Shown: positions 17,059-26,609, counted from the first letter of the stretch. The stretch: 34,203 nucleotides of DNA from Leptolyngbyaceae cyanobacterium C42_A2020_001 (GCA_015272515.1 JACYLN010000091.1:1-34203), one strand, 5' to 3'. Numbers and translations are program-made. The notes: a model not told the origin generated them from the sequence alone.

Positions 17059-17616
17059 CTAATAGCCCAGCGGAGCCGCAGCAGGTTCAACGTTTGTCAC
17101 CACCGGGGGCGTAGTAGGGGCGACACGGGCACGACTGGGTGATGGTTCTAATACAATCGTATGTTCAGAGGTGCGAGGCACCAATCCTGATCCCGGTTGC
17201 TCTGCCTGTTGAATCAGTTGATTCTTCATCAACTCTCCAGCGGCAATCATTTGTCGTTCACTGCGCTGCATAGTCTTGAGCTTGCGGTATTCCTTACTCC
17301 AGTGCTGCTGCATATAAATCGTGCTGCCATACACGACCAGAGCAGCCGTCACTAAAACAAAGGTGACAATCACAGACCCACGCTGAAGCTGGATCAGCAA
17401 TCGCAGCCAGGTGGGGAGGGGGCGACGGGTTGGCAGTTGCCGGACCGGAGGACGAGCAGGCGAATTAGGAACGACAGCAAGGGGTGGTTTTTTAATCGGA
17501 TGACGAAGCGGAGCGGGTGCAACCGGAGCGATTGTTTGTAAATGCGATCGCGGGCGACGAGAAGCCTGTTGCCGAGGCTTAGGTTTGGGTCGAGTTGGTC
17601 TTAGTGCTGTTGTCAT
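17059..17616 (-). CDS. FtsL-like bitopic membrane protein upstream of ftsI
   Basis: A 185-residue protein with a long Arg/Pro/Lys-rich cytoplasmic part (about 1-80), one transmembrane segment (about 83-103; GSVIVTFVLVTAALVVYGS), a short helical stretch likely to form a coiled coil (to about 140) and a Pro/Ala-rich tail. That plan, together with the position directly before ftsI, is that of FtsL, a divisome scaffold poorly conserved in sequence. I infer the role from context; no residue proves it. The ATG at 17616 has AGGAGCGG twelve bases upstream; a GTG at 17637 is less likely. Confidence 0.65.
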   Translation of the reverse strand: MTTALRPTRPKPKPRQQASRRPRSHLQTIAPVAPAPLRHPIKKPPLAVVPNSPARPPVRQLPTRRPLPTWLRLLIQLQRGSVIVTFVLVTAALVVYGSTIYMQQHWSKEYRKLKTMQRSERQMIAAGELMKNQLIQQAEQPGSGLVPRTSEHTIVLEPSPSRARVAPTTPPVVTNVEPAAAPLGY

Positions 17617-17898
17617 CCGCTTTTCCGCTCCTATCACACAAATCGGACTGTCTTACACATCCTTTGCTTCGCAACACACTCTAATGCACCTGATCCATAA
17701 TACGGATGATCGAACAAGAGTGTCTCTACCCCAGGTCACCCCAGCTAAACCAAGAGTTCCCTGAATTTTCACTAGCCAGTCTACTGCAATACTCTCAGAG
17801 TAAAAGAATTGTTTAGCGAATCTCCTTTTTTATGCGATGGCATCCCCTCGACTGGTGTAGACTTTGAATCCTGAACCTCAATAAACCCTAAATGTGGA

Positions 17899-17935
17899 TT
17901 GGGGGAACTATACCCCATTCCGCTAAATCCCCCAA
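17899..17935. repeat. Palindrome in the spacer between the FtsL-like gene and DUF3288
   Basis: TTGGGGGA (17899-17906) and TCCCCCAA (17928-17935) form a perfect 8-bp inverted repeat around 21 bases. It resembles the dispersed hairpins of the GGGGGATTTAG type seen in many cyanobacteria. The remaining 370-base divergent spacer (17617-17986) must hold the division-gene promoter and that of DUF3288, but no clear -35/-10 pair stands out. Confidence 0.55.
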
Positions 17936-17986
17936 GAAGAATCTCAAGTTTTTCAAATAATTCTTCATGAAGTGAGGCAGTGACTG

Positions 17987-18274
17987 ATGGCTGAAACGAA
18001 AAAAGACCAACAACATCCCCAATGGCAGGGCGATCGCCAAATCGTAAACGCCCTTTTATCCGGCGCTCCCACCGAGTTCAATCTGGCAGAATTGGCCCGA
18101 CTCCGGATTCGCTACCGTGGCTTTCCCGGTGCTCGCGACATCCAAGCAGACCTGGACACCGTGTTAGAGCAATGGGAATTAACCGAAGACCTGCTCTTTG
18201 CCAAAACCCGCCAAATTCACGCCACAAAGCAAATTTATAAAGGCATGGGCACCCAGCGGGATGATTGGAGCTAG
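17987..18274 (+). CDS. DUF3288 family protein
   Basis: A 95-residue soluble protein of a family I know only from cyanobacteria, function unknown. The core is highly recognisable: QHPQWQGDRQIVNALLSG, FNLAELARLRIRYRGFPGAR, then LEQWELTEDLLFAKTRQIHA. It is mostly helical with no catalytic motif. Length is normal for the family. It is transcribed away from the FtsL-like gene and towards the MCE pair. Confidence 0.88.
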   Translation: MAETKKDQQHPQWQGDRQIVNALLSGAPTEFNLAELARLRIRYRGFPGARDIQADLDTVLEQWELTEDLLFAKTRQIHATKQIYKGMGTQRDDWS

Positions 18275-18372
18275 GTGATGGAGATAGGGTGTAGGGGGCA
18301 GGGGTAGGTGGGTGGAATTTCACTCACTCACCCACTCATCTACTTCCTTACCTTCCTCATCTTCCGCCGCCT
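18275..18372. repeat. Low-complexity dispersed repeat between DUF3288 and the MlaD-like gene
   Basis: The convergent spacer begins purine-rich (TGGAGATAGGGTGTAGGGGG) and turns pyrimidine-rich (CACTCACTCACCCACTCATC, then CCTTCCTCATCTTCC). Both halves share words with the tract at 15190-15290. The two halves can partly pair, so it may also act as a crude terminator for the converging genes. No gene is present. Confidence 0.55.
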
Positions 18373-18375
18373 CTC

Positions 18376-19590
18376 TCACTCTTCGTGCTTTTCCTCGGCT
18401 GACTTTGTCTGACTTAAGCCAGGTGGAACAGGAATGACAATTGTTTCGGTTGGGATGGTTGGCTTGAGAGATGCAGCGATCGGAGCTAGAATTTGAGCGG
18501 TTTGAGTTTGCTGCTGGAGTTGCTGCGTGGAGGATACTAAGCCGCTCAACCCATTGACCAGGTTTCTCAGATTATTCCGAAACGCTGGATCGCCTGTTAA
18601 CTCATCTAAGTCTGCGGTGATTTTTTGAGCGTTTTGAAAGGTGGAGCGGGCAGAGTCGAGGGTTTGTTGCAGCATCAACAGATTGGAGGGGCTACTGAGG
18701 GCATCGGATGCGGCTCTTAAGTTGGCGGAGGCTTTGGCGGCATTTGCAGTTAAGGTTTCCAGGTTTTGCAGGAGTTCACCCTGATCTACACGGTTTAAAA
18801 CGGTTCCTAAATTGCCGACGGTGCCACGAAGTTGAGTACTGGTTTGCCCCAGGTTATCAAGAGTGGCAACTAGAGTTGCTTGATTGGCAGCGATGAGATT
18901 GTTCACCTGATCGGCTGTTACACCAATCTTGTCTGCGGTGCGGCTAATGGCAGCAGCTGACGCTGAAAAGGTTCTCAGTTCCTGCCGCGCATCTTGAGTT
19001 AACAGGTTAAATTGCTTGGATAGTTTAGTGATTTCTGCCGCGGCTTCAGAGGTATTTTTTACCACTGAATTGACGTTGTTGAAGAAGGCTGGGTCTGTGT
19101 AGACACTGGCAAAACGCACGGAGGCACGAATCAACTCGTCAACGCTGACTCCGGGTTCGCCGGGGAGACGGGCATTGTTACAAAGGATGCGCTCATTGTC
19201 GCAATTGCGATCGAGGGGCTTGGTCTGAACAGTACCGGAAAATTGGCTGAGAGGAGATAGCTCGATCGCAGTTTGGCTGATCAAGCCAGACTGGTTGACT
19301 TGAGCAATCACATCTCGCGGAATAATCGTATCTGCGGGAGAAATTTGCGCTTCTACCTCAACTTTATTAGGGGTCGGTTTAATTGCAACGATTTTACCTA
19401 CCGTTACGCCACGAAATCGAACCGGAGCACCATCCTGTAACCCAGCACTATTGGCAAATTCAATAAAAATTTTGAAACTGCGGTTGGCAGGGTTCAATCC
19501 TCTGAGCCAAAGCGCAACTCCGGTAAACAGAATAATTCCCAACAAAATTAAGAGTCCAACCGATCCTTCCCGTACTGTTCGCGCTCGCAT
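18376..19590 (-). CDS. MlaD/MCE-family lipid-transport protein
   Basis: A 404-residue membrane-anchored protein of a lipid transport system between the two envelope membranes. It has one transmembrane segment (about 10-29), an MCE domain (about 38-115, with SFKIFIEFANSAGLQDGAPV, then FRGVTVGKIVAI), and a long helical region with heptad-like character (about 140-385), as in cyanobacterial and chloroplast (TGD2-like) members. I chose the ATG at 19590 because GGAGGAG lies six bases before it and the protein then begins MRARTVREGSVGLLILLG, the usual family start; longer forms from ATG 19617 or TTG 19656 lack this support. The MlaF-like ATPase gene lies 88 bases upstream in the same orientation. 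Confidence 0.9.
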   Translation of the reverse strand: MRARTVREGSVGLLILLGIILFTGVALWLRGLNPANRSFKIFIEFANSAGLQDGAPVRFRGVTVGKIVAIKPTPNKVEVEAQISPADTIIPRDVIAQVNQSGLISQTAIELSPLSQFSGTVQTKPLDRNCDNERILCNNARLPGEPGVSVDELIRASVRFASVYTDPAFFNNVNSVVKNTSEAAAEITKLSKQFNLLTQDARQELRTFSASAAAISRTADKIGVTADQVNNLIAANQATLVATLDNLGQTSTQLRGTVGNLGTVLNRVDQGELLQNLETLTANAAKASANLRAASDALSSPSNLLMLQQTLDSARSTFQNAQKITADLDELTGDPAFRNNLRNLVNGLSGLVSSTQQLQQQTQTAQILAPIAASLKPTIPTETIVIPVPPGLSQTKSAEEKHEE

Positions 19591-19678
19591 CACGCTCCTC
19601 CACTTAAACAATGGCATGTTCAAAGCCACGTGTAGTTGCTTGAGTATGCCTCTCAATTCCCACCGATGTCGATGACTC

Positions 19679-20461
19679 CTACCCTATCACCTGAATCGGT
19701 CCTTCAATGCTGCCGGTAAAGAATTGGCGAACCAGGGGGTTGTCTGTGGTTTCAATGTCATGTACCTTCCCCTCCCACGAAATTTTTCCTTTGTACAGTA
19801 AGACAATGCGGTCAGCCGTGCGGCGAATGGTGCTGTGCTGGTGCGTCACCATGACGTAAGTGCTACAGCCTTCTTCTACAGCCTGCAACTGGCGTACCAG
19901 ATCTTCAATCACGGTGGACGCGATCGGGTCAAGTCCGGCAGTTGGCTCATCGTATAGCAGCACCTCAGGAATCTCTTTGGGGTTTTCTGGGTTTGCCATG
20001 ATGGCGCGGGCAAAACTGACTCGCTTTCGCATCCCGCCAGAGAGTTGAGCGGGGTAGCGATCGCCAATGCCCGCCAATCCCACCATTTCTAACCGTTGAT
20101 TCACCAGATCTTCAATTCGGTAGCGTGGCAGGGAGGTGTGCTCGTACAAAAGAAACCCTACATTTTCGTTCACCGTCAAAGAATCAAATAGTGCCGCTTG
20201 CTGAAATACCATGCCAATCCCAATTGGGTCTTCTGAGTCTTCGATCAATCCTCGCCGTCGTTGCCCTAGAACGTAAACGTCTCCAGCATCGGGCGCAGTT
20301 AACCCAGCAATAATTCTCAAAATCGTTGATTTACCCGTACCAGAAGGACCAATAATGGCCAGCGCCTCTCCTCGGTAAATCGTGAGATCAACCGAGTCTA
20401 GAACGATCTGGCTTCCAAACGTCTTAGAAACCCCTTTGAGTTCAATTAACGGTTCAGGCAT
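19679..20461 (-). CDS. MlaF-like ABC transporter ATPase
   Basis: A 260-residue cytoplasmic ATPase of the MCE lipid-transport system. Walker A GPSGTGKST (38-46), Q-loop around residue 87, signature LSGGMRKRV (140-148), Walker B VLLYDE (167-172) and switch His in MVTHQHS are intact. LSGGM and YDEPTAGLDP are typical of MlaF rather than of metal or sugar importers. The permease MlaE is not in the window, as is usual in cyanobacteria, where it is encoded elsewhere. It heads a unit with the MlaD-like gene. Confidence 0.92.
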   Translation of the reverse strand: MPEPLIELKGVSKTFGSQIVLDSVDLTIYRGEALAIIGPSGTGKSTILRIIAGLTAPDAGDVYVLGQRRRGLIEDSEDPIGIGMVFQQAALFDSLTVNENVGFLLYEHTSLPRYRIEDLVNQRLEMVGLAGIGDRYPAQLSGGMRKRVSFARAIMANPENPKEIPEVLLYDEPTAGLDPIASTVIEDLVRQLQAVEEGCSTYVMVTHQHSTIRRTADRIVLLYKGKISWEGKVHDIETTDNPLVRQFFTGSIEGPIQVIG

Positions 20462-20983
20462 CGGAATGTGAACCCGGAATCGTCGTACATCAGTCTAACC
20501 TTTGCGATCGCGCCTTGTAGTGGGCAAAAAGCCGTTCATTAGGCTCCTACGACTCTAGCTAAAGAAAGGCATTCTGTATAGATAAGAAGAATAGATAAAA
20601 AGATTAAACAGATGAACATCGAGTATATTAGTGCCCACAATAAGTACCTAAGCTTTAGGAACAAAAATTTAATATTCGTAGAATAACAGATGCTTCAGGC
20701 AAAAACTGCCAGTCCTGTTTAACCCATTGTGTAGATCAGCGTTAAGTCCGTAAGCTACTATTCCCCCAGGGAGAAATGGTTGTCATGTCAATCTCAATTG
20801 TGTTCTACCAATTGTTTCCCCAAAGCTGCAACGAAAAAGGCACACTGAGATGTAGGTGTAACTGTTTATTCCTGGCAATTGTTGACTCAATACTATGATT
20901 GATTTTGGTGTTCAGGTTGATCTACTGCCGTAAATAAAACCGTTTAGAGTTGTTTTTGATCTTTCCCTATCCCCAAACGAGCA
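20462..20983. other. 522-base divergent spacer, mlaF-like / yvcK
   Basis: No reading frame of merit is found on either strand. The spacer is AT-rich near 20570-20680 and must contain both promoters. I looked for known RNA motifs (6S, Yfr1-type ACTCCTCACAC, riboswitch cores) and recognise none. Its length is unusual for this compact region, so a small RNA or a long leader for yvcK is possible but unsupported. Confidence 0.5.
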
Positions 20984-22345
20984 ATGACCATTGGCTTACT
21001 TAAACAAGCAATTCATGCATTGAAGCTCGAATCCTTTGGTCGTGCCCCCCATCGGCTGAATCGGTGGTTTAAGTGGTTAGCTCCTGGGCTGTTAGTCAAG
21101 CGGTGGTTGCTGTTGAGTGCAACGGGTGTGCTGTTGGCAACGCTGGGGTTTGCTATCTGGATGAAAATGACACCCGTTTTCTACACGACTCAGTTTTTAG
21201 GTTTTATTCTCAACGCGATCGCAGAGTCAGTTCCTAGCTACATCAGCGGACCGGTCGCAATGGCTTCTGGAATCTTGCTCGTTTGGTGGGGGCAAACGCG
21301 TACCTTAAACTCCATTACCGAAGTGCTGATGCCTGAAGGTGATGAAGATTTAGTAGACGTGCTCTTAGCACACCGCCGACTGAATCGGGGTCCAAGAGTC
21401 GTGGTAGTGGGAGGTGGTACGGGGCTTTCCAACCTGTTGCGTGGGCTAAAGGCGTACAGCGCCAACATTACTGCCATTGTCACTGTTGCTGACGATGGTG
21501 GTTCTTCTGGACGGTTGCGCCGCGAGATTGGCGTGTTGCCACCGGGCGATATTCGTAACTGCCTGACGGCTCTGGCAGACGAAGAAAAATTGATGACTGA
21601 ACTATTTCGTTATCGCTTTCGGGCGGGGGATGGGTTATCGGGGCATAGCTTTGGCAATCTGTTTCTCACCGCCATGAATGAGATTACTGGGGATCTGGAG
21701 CAGGCGATCGCGGCAAGTTCCAGAGTCTTAGCAGTGCGGGGTGAGGTGCTGCCAGCCACGCTCAGCGATGTGCGGTTGTGGGCAGACTTGGCAGATGGTC
21801 GCCACATTGAAGGAGAATCGAATATTACGGAAGCAAGAGGAAAAATTGTCCGCGTTGGCTGCACACCTTCCAGTCCGCCTGCTCTGCCCAAAGCGGTGAA
21901 AGCAATTCAGGATGCTGATTTGATTATCATTGGCCCTGGTAGCCTGTATACCAGCATCATCCCAAACTTGCTCGTGCCCGAAATTGCCGACGCGATCGCC
22001 CAATCTAAAGCGCCGCGCATTTACGTGTGCAACATCATGACCCAGGAAGGGGAAACCGAAGGCTATAGCGTGGGCGATCACATTCGGGCAATTGATCGAG
22101 CCTGCGGCAAGCGGTTGTTTGAAGCGGTATTAGTACAAAAACAAACCCCGTCTGCGAAGGCATTAATTCGATACGCTCAGGAAAATTCCAACCCGGTACC
22201 GCTGGATCGGGATGTGGTGGGTCGGTTGGGACGGCGCATCATTCTAGCCAACGTTATGGATGAAGATGCTGATACGGGGCTATTACGGCATAATTCCAAC
22301 GCTCTTGCCCGAATTTTAATCCGCTGGTTTAGTCGGGTGCAGTAG
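20984..22345 (+). CDS. yvcK: YvcK family (UDP-GlcNAc-binding, gluconeogenesis factor) with membrane N-terminus
   Basis: A 453-residue protein. The CofD-like domain (about 137-445) carries [14 protein letters not shown] (143-156), [17 protein letters not shown] and [12 protein letters not shown], and later [11 protein letters not shown], all intact. In Bacillus, YvcK binds UDP-GlcNAc and balances carbon flow into cell-wall synthesis. The extra N-terminal ~135 residues hold about three hydrophobic segments (near 41-60, 66-82, 90-103), so this version is membrane-attached, unlike Bacillus YvcK. That form is common in cyanobacteria. The ribosome site is weak. The last 17 bases overlap the converging malQ gene. 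Confidence 0.92.
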   Translation: MTIGLLKQAIHALKLESFGRAPHRLNRWFKWLAPGLLVKRWLLLSATGVLLATLGFAIWMKMTPVFYTTQFLGFILNAIAESVPSYISGPVAMASGILLVWWGQTRTLNSITEVLMPEGDEDLVDVLLAHRRLNRGPRVVVVGGGTGLSNLLRGLKAYSANITAIVTVADDGGSSGRLRREIGVLPPGDIRNCLTALADEEKLMTELFRYRFRAGDGLSGHSFGNLFLTAMNEITGDLEQAIAASSRVLAVRGEVLPATLSDVRLWADLADGRHIEGESNITEARGKIVRVGCTPSSPPALPKAVKAIQDADLIIIGPGSLYTSIIPNLLVPEIADAIAQSKAPRIYVCNIMTQEGETEGYSVGDHIRAIDRACGKRLFEAVLVQKQTPSAKALIRYAQENSNPVPLDRDVVGRLGRRIILANVMDEDADTGLLRHNSNALARILIRWFSRVQ

Positions 22346-23876
22346 GAATGCGGCTATACAATGCTGTCAACATCCGCAACCGCTGGCTTAATTCTGGAGT
22401 GAGTACATGAGAGGTCGGATAGCGCCAGCGCCAGTTACCCGCATTCACACTGGGATCGTTCATCCGTGCTCGACCATCTAAGCCCAAAATATCCTGAAGC
22501 GGCAAAATCGCTAAATTCGCGACCGATGCTAGCGCCATCCGCATCAACACCCAGTTAATTTCTTGAATTTGATCGGGATCATCTGCACCCAGATAATACG
22601 CTAAAAATTCTTTTTCGTCAGAGCTTACAGTTGCCCACCAACCGATCGCGGTGTCGTTGTCGTGGGTGCCAGGATACACCACACAGTTTGGTGTGTAGTG
22701 ATGCGGCAAATGGGTATTTTTTGCGCCTTCATTAAATGCAAACATAAGGATTTTCATGCCAGGAAAATTGAAGCGATCGCGCAATGCTTCCACCTCTGGT
22801 GTGATGATCCCCAAATCTTCTGCCAAAACAGGTAATTGACCCAAGCGATCGCCCAACGTTTCAAAAAATTCGTCGCCCGGAGCTTTAATCCATTCTCCAT
22901 TCATTGCCGTTGTTTCCCCAGCGGGAACTTGCCAGTAGGCTTCAAACCCTCGGAAGTGATCGACTCGGACAATATCCACGTATTGGAGTGTGGCTTTGAA
23001 CCGTTTCACCCACCAATCAAACCCGGTCTGTTGCAGTTTATCCCAGTCGTATACCGGATTGCCCCATAACTGCCCGGTGGCGCTGAAATAGTCGGGTGGA
23101 ACACCCGCAATGTAAGCAGGTTCAAAGGTCTGCGGATTGAGTTTGAACAAATCTGGACTTGCCCACACATCCGAACTGTTATGACAAACGTAAATCGAAA
23201 TGTCTCCAATGATTTTGATCTGCTTTTGATTAGCATAAGCCCGTAAGCGAGACCATTGCTCAAAAAACTGGAACTGTAAAAACTGCTGGAACTGAATCTG
23301 CTCTTGCAAGCTTTCAGTTTGGGCACGCAGGGCCTCTGGTTCGCGCCGAGCGATCGCGGCTTCCCACTGGTTCCAGCTTTTACCGTTATTTGCCTCCAGC
23401 AATGCCATAAATAAAACAAAATCATCTAACCACCAGGATTGTTCTTGACAAAACTGCTCAAACTGAACTTTTAACTGTCCTGTTGATAGGTGTTGAAATT
23501 GGTCAAATGCCAGTTTCAATAGCCTCATCTTGTGAGGAATCACTCGGTCAAATTCAACTTTATCTGGGCTGACTTCAGATAATGGAGTCAATTGCTTTCG
23601 CTCAATTAAGCCTTCTTCTTCCAGTTGTTCAAGGCTAATTAGCAATGGGTTTCCAGCAAATGTGCTGAAGTTCATGATGTAGGGTGAGTGATCGTAGCCT
23701 GTTGGTCCCAATGGCAAAATCTGCCACAACGTTTGCCCACTTTGTTCTAGAAAATCAACAAACTCATAAGCTGATTTTCCCAGATCTCCAATTCCGTGAG
23801 GGCTGGGTAAAGAGGTAGGATGCAGCAACACTCCACTCGCACGTTGAAAACTCATAGCAATATTAGCAGTAGTCAT
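22329..23876 (-). CDS. malQ: 4-alpha-glucanotransferase MalQ (amylomaltase)
   Basis: A 515-residue GH77 enzyme that moves alpha-1,4-glucan segments between chains, here in glycogen breakdown. Landmarks are [20 protein letters not shown] at the start, the nucleophile Asp306 in VRVDHFRG, acid/base Glu353 in LAEDLG, and stabiliser Asp406 in GTHDNDT. Length is normal and no key residue is lost. An ATG at codon 8 (23855) is a possible alternative start. It converges on yvcK with a 17-base overlap of coding regions. Confidence 0.96.
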   Translation of the reverse strand: MTTANIAMSFQRASGVLLHPTSLPSPHGIGDLGKSAYEFVDFLEQSGQTLWQILPLGPTGYDHSPYIMNFSTFAGNPLLISLEQLEEEGLIERKQLTPLSEVSPDKVEFDRVIPHKMRLLKLAFDQFQHLSTGQLKVQFEQFCQEQSWWLDDFVLFMALLEANNGKSWNQWEAAIARREPEALRAQTESLQEQIQFQQFLQFQFFEQWSRLRAYANQKQIKIIGDISIYVCHNSSDVWASPDLFKLNPQTFEPAYIAGVPPDYFSATGQLWGNPVYDWDKLQQTGFDWWVKRFKATLQYVDIVRVDHFRGFEAYWQVPAGETTAMNGEWIKAPGDEFFETLGDRLGQLPVLAEDLGIITPEVEALRDRFNFPGMKILMFAFNEGAKNTHLPHHYTPNCVVYPGTHDNDTAIGWWATVSSDEKEFLAYYLGADDPDQIQEINWVLMRMALASVANLAILPLQDILGLDGRARMNDPSVNAGNWRWRYPTSHVLTPELSQRLRMLTALYSRIPTAPD

Positions 23877-23947
23877 TCCATCCCACTTTAGAGGTCAAAG
23901 TAACGGAAGCGTGCTGTCTTAAGATAGATTTTGCTCTGCTAATTGTC

Positions 23948-24871
23948 CTATTTAATCGCTAATGGCGTGTTGTGAAATAGCCATTCCTGGCGCAAGCGCG
24001 CGATCGCCTTTTCCTTTTGCTTTGCCTCCACCTCAATCCACGGCGCGTAGCGGTAGGACTCTGGCATGAGTGTAATGTAGTCGCTGTGTTGAGGATCACG
24101 GAAAAACTGATTGCCATTAGAAATGTGAACCACTTGCCAGGCTGGAATATCCCAGGTAGAGCGAGCCGCAACCAGCATTTCGGCAACGCTGGGATGATTG
24201 TAACTATCTACTTTTTCATGAATCACATGGTGGTGAGCGTCAAACACCAGGGGCACATTGGCTGTTCGACAAAGTTCAACCAGTTCTGCTGTACTGTAGG
24301 TATACTCATCGTTTTCTAATGTCAGGCGTAAGCGAATTGCATCTGGCAAATCTCGAATCACTTGAATTAACTGGCGTGCCCGATCGCCCTTGCCCCCGTG
24401 GATGTTCATCAATGCCCAGGGAGATCGCGGCAGCCCCAGCATATCCATCATTCGGGCATGGGCACCCAGAATCTTACAGCTATTTTGCACCACATCTGGA
24501 CGATCTGAACTGAGCACTACAAACTGATCCGGATGCAAAACTAAACGCACATTTGCTTCACGCGCAAAGTTACCAATTTGCTGCATTGTGTCGGCAAACT
24601 CAGGTAGCACTGCTTCTCCCACGGGCGCATCTGCAAAGGGCAACAAGGAGGAATTCATGCGGTAGAGTCGAATGTCATTCTCCTGACAAAATGCAATCGC
24701 CTGGTGCAATCGGTGCAGATTTTCTGTGTAGAGCGATCGCAGCAATTGTTCTTGCTCAGCGATCGCAAATTGCAGTAACCGTTTGCGAGTGATTGTCCGA
24801 AACCGCACGCGATCAGATGCGGTAATACAAACCAATCCAAATTCTGGCACCTGAGGTGGTGAAGCGTTCAT
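23948..24871 (-). CDS. uvsE: UV damage endonuclease UvsE (UVDE)
   Basis: A TIM-barrel endonuclease that nicks DNA just 5' of UV photoproducts and starts alternative excision repair. The 307-residue protein shows family blocks FGLVCITASDRVRFRTITRK, YRMNSSLLPF, LHPDQFVVLSSD, NIHGGKGDR, LTLENDEYTY and PLVFDAHHHVIH, which supply the His, Asp and Glu ligands of the metal cluster. I chose the ATG at 24871; a TTG five codons upstream is the alternative, and neither has a clear ribosome site. It lies in a run of minus-strand genes after malQ, with 71 bases between them, and a photoproduct-lyase-like gene is 2.4 kb away. Confidence 0.93.
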   Translation of the reverse strand: MNASPPQVPEFGLVCITASDRVRFRTITRKRLLQFAIAEQEQLLRSLYTENLHRLHQAIAFCQENDIRLYRMNSSLLPFADAPVGEAVLPEFADTMQQIGNFAREANVRLVLHPDQFVVLSSDRPDVVQNSCKILGAHARMMDMLGLPRSPWALMNIHGGKGDRARQLIQVIRDLPDAIRLRLTLENDEYTYSTAELVELCRTANVPLVFDAHHHVIHEKVDSYNHPSVAEMLVAARSTWDIPAWQVVHISNGNQFFRDPQHSDYITLMPESYRYAPWIEVEAKQKEKAIARLRQEWLFHNTPLAIK

Positions 24872-24896
24872 ATTCGTTATGAGCAATACAAATTCA

Positions 24897-25337
24897 CTAT
24901 CGATTCAGTTGAGATTCAATTGGCGCTGTTAACTCCGATGCACCCGGTTGTGCTTCTGGCTGGCGAGTGTACCACCATGCCCAGGTAATCAGCACCGCTT
25001 GAAACGGCAACCGCACCCAGTAGAGAATGGGATGATGGGGAATGCCTTCAATCGAAATGCTGTTGATGGCTTGATTAATATTGGCTGGAAACACCGCAAT
25101 AAATAGAGCAATCAATCCCCAAGCAGCCGCAACGCTCACTAGAGGAATCATCAAACCAATGCCGCCTAAAATCTCAAATACACCACTGATATAAACTAAT
25201 GCAAAGGGATTAGGTAACTGAGGCGGTACAATTTTGGCGTACTGTTCTGGCTTAATGAAGTGGGTAATGCCAACAACAATAATGCACACAGCTAAAATAG
25301 CTCTCAGAAGTTCTTTATGACGTTTAATATCCAACAT
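24897..25337 (-). CDS. DoxX-like membrane protein
   Basis: A 146-residue protein with four hydrophobic helices: ILAVCIIVVGITHF, ALVYISGVFEILGGIGLMIP, AAAWGLIALFIAVFPA and PFQAVLITWAW. The GITHF and GVFEILGGIGLM blocks mark the DoxX family, small inner-membrane proteins with suspected redox or quinone-linked roles. The ATG at 25337 is preferred; an ATG at 25391 would place 18 further residues within a palindromic repeat (25382-25405) and is unlikely. It ends 25 bases before the uvsE start, so the two may be cotranscribed. Confidence 0.82.
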   Translation of the reverse strand: MLDIKRHKELLRAILAVCIIVVGITHFIKPEQYAKIVPPQLPNPFALVYISGVFEILGGIGLMIPLVSVAAAWGLIALFIAVFPANINQAINSISIEGIPHHPILYWVRLPFQAVLITWAWWYTRQPEAQPGASELTAPIESQLNR

Positions 25338-25381
25338 AGTTGAATGAGTTTTTTCTTTTTTGCAATTCTCTTTTGGCAAGC

Positions 25382-25405
25382 AGGGGCGCATTGAGATGCA
25401 CCCCT
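25382..25405. repeat. Short palindromic repeat (GTAGGGG-type)
   Basis: AGGGGCGCAT and ATGCACCCCT pair around TGAG with a single mismatch, which becomes a G-U pair in minus-strand RNA. It lies between the DoxX-like and lipoprotein genes and has no T tract. Hairpins of this type, beginning GTAGGGG and about 27 bases long, are frequent dispersed repeats in cyanobacteria; others here are at 28382-28408 and near 11743. Confidence 0.55.
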
Positions 25406-25463
25406 ACAAAAGCAACATAGTCTCAATTAAATGAGATGATTACCTGCGATCGCAATCCTGCTA

Positions 25464-26126
25464 TTACCGATTTTGGACGGCATCTCCAGCCCGTTCAGCC
25501 GCATTTTGGAAACCACCAAACAGAGATTCGGTTCCTTCACGAACATCGTCTGCCGCACCTTGAGCATTACGCTTGGCTTCATTGAAAACACGAGGAGCAT
25601 TATCCCGTGCTTTATCCAAATTTTCTTTCACATTTTGAGTTCCTTTACGAGTTCCCTCTGAAAAGTCGTTTGCGAGCTTTTCAGCAGAGTTCTTTGTGCT
25701 CTCGTAAGACTCACGCGCTTTGTCATCCAGGGGATTGCGATTCTTGACATTAGAAACAATGTCTTTGGGGTTGCGTGCCTGATTTTTATCAATGTTTTCT
25801 TGAACCCGGTTAACGTACTGCTCGGCTTCAGACTTCACGGCTTTGCGATCGTATTTAGGATCGTCGTTATAGTTGTTCATGCCGCCTTCACGTTTTTGAG
25901 TCGGCTTGTAGAGTTCGCGGGTTGGGCCGTTATTTTTGTCATAAGGGCTGGAAGTGTAAGAACCCTGATTGGCATCAGAACGAGGATCGGCAGCATAAGA
26001 TGAACTGCAAGCAGTGCTCGTTAACATAAAGAAACCAACCAGTGTCACAATGATCAGGCGTTTCACAGAAAGAGTTTTCACTAAGGAAGTCACGCGATCG
26101 CTCACGCTAGAAAAAAAGCTGTTCAT
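25464..26126 (-). CDS. Small lipoprotein with amphipathic-helix tail, paralogue of the one at 6485-7087
   Basis: A 220-residue exported protein. The leader has a hydrophobic segment (about 24-36) and LTSTAC with Cys40 as the likely lipidated residue. The middle is polar (Asn, Asp, Lys). The last ~110 residues are Lys/Asp/Asn/Ala-rich with repeated motifs such as DFSEGTRKGTQNVKENLDKA and AQGAADDVREGTES, which look like amphipathic helices of the apolipoprotein or LEA kind. The leader matches that of the gene at 6485. GGAG lies just upstream of the ATG. A role in envelope stress or desiccation is a guess from composition only. Confidence 0.78.
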   Translation of the reverse strand: MNSFFSSVSDRVTSLVKTLSVKRLIIVTLVGFFMLTSTACSSSYAADPRSDANQGSYTSSPYDKNNGPTRELYKPTQKREGGMNNYNDDPKYDRKAVKSEAEQYVNRVQENIDKNQARNPKDIVSNVKNRNPLDDKARESYESTKNSAEKLANDFSEGTRKGTQNVKENLDKARDNAPRVFNEAKRNAQGAADDVREGTESLFGGFQNAAERAGDAVQNR

Positions 26127-26609
26127 AGTATTTCTCCATTTTGCCTTGTCTATTTTGCTTCAACCTCAAAACATCCAACGGATATTTCTTGCTGAAGCTT
26201 TCGTTCTAAGCGGATTTGAACCCACTAAGCTTCATGTCTAGGTTAGCAATGTCACAAATTTATTTTCATCTAGCTAAAGTTATAGGATTAGTACATCTCT
26301 TGGCTTAGGTTAATGCTACAGTTAAAACTTAAATCAGTTTTTACCATTTTTTAATCATCCAAAAATCTACATCACCGCTCAGTCAATAAAAGGTGAAACA
26401 GATTTGTGTTGAGCAAAACAGTTAGCATTACTCCTTTAGTTGAGCTTTGTGGGGTTTTCTGTCTAGCTGTGGTTTGATGTAAATGCCTGTTGTTTTCAAT
26501 ACGTTTATTAGAGGCTTCACTAAGCAGCAAAATCCGCTATCGACTGTTCTCAGCAAAGCGGTTCATGATGTCAGGTGTTGAAAACAACTACAAGCAAAGG
26601 ATTCTAGTC
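26127..26609. other. AT-rich divergent spacer before the WGxxGxxG gene
   Basis: This 483-base stretch holds the promoters of the lipoprotein (minus) and of the WGxxGxxG gene (plus). An open frame runs through it from 26490 into the next gene, but it has no ribosome site and its residues look random, so I do not call it coding. No RNA gene or strong palindrome is seen. Confidence 0.4.

Noticed and set aside
20700-20800. Possible small RNA motif (CCCCCAGGGAG) upstream of yvcK
   Set aside because: It does not match any RNA family I can recall in full, and no hairpin plus T run is present.
26490-26609. N-terminal extension of the WGxxGxxG protein
   Set aside because: It would bury the signal peptide 40 residues into the protein; ATG 26610 has its own ribosome site.
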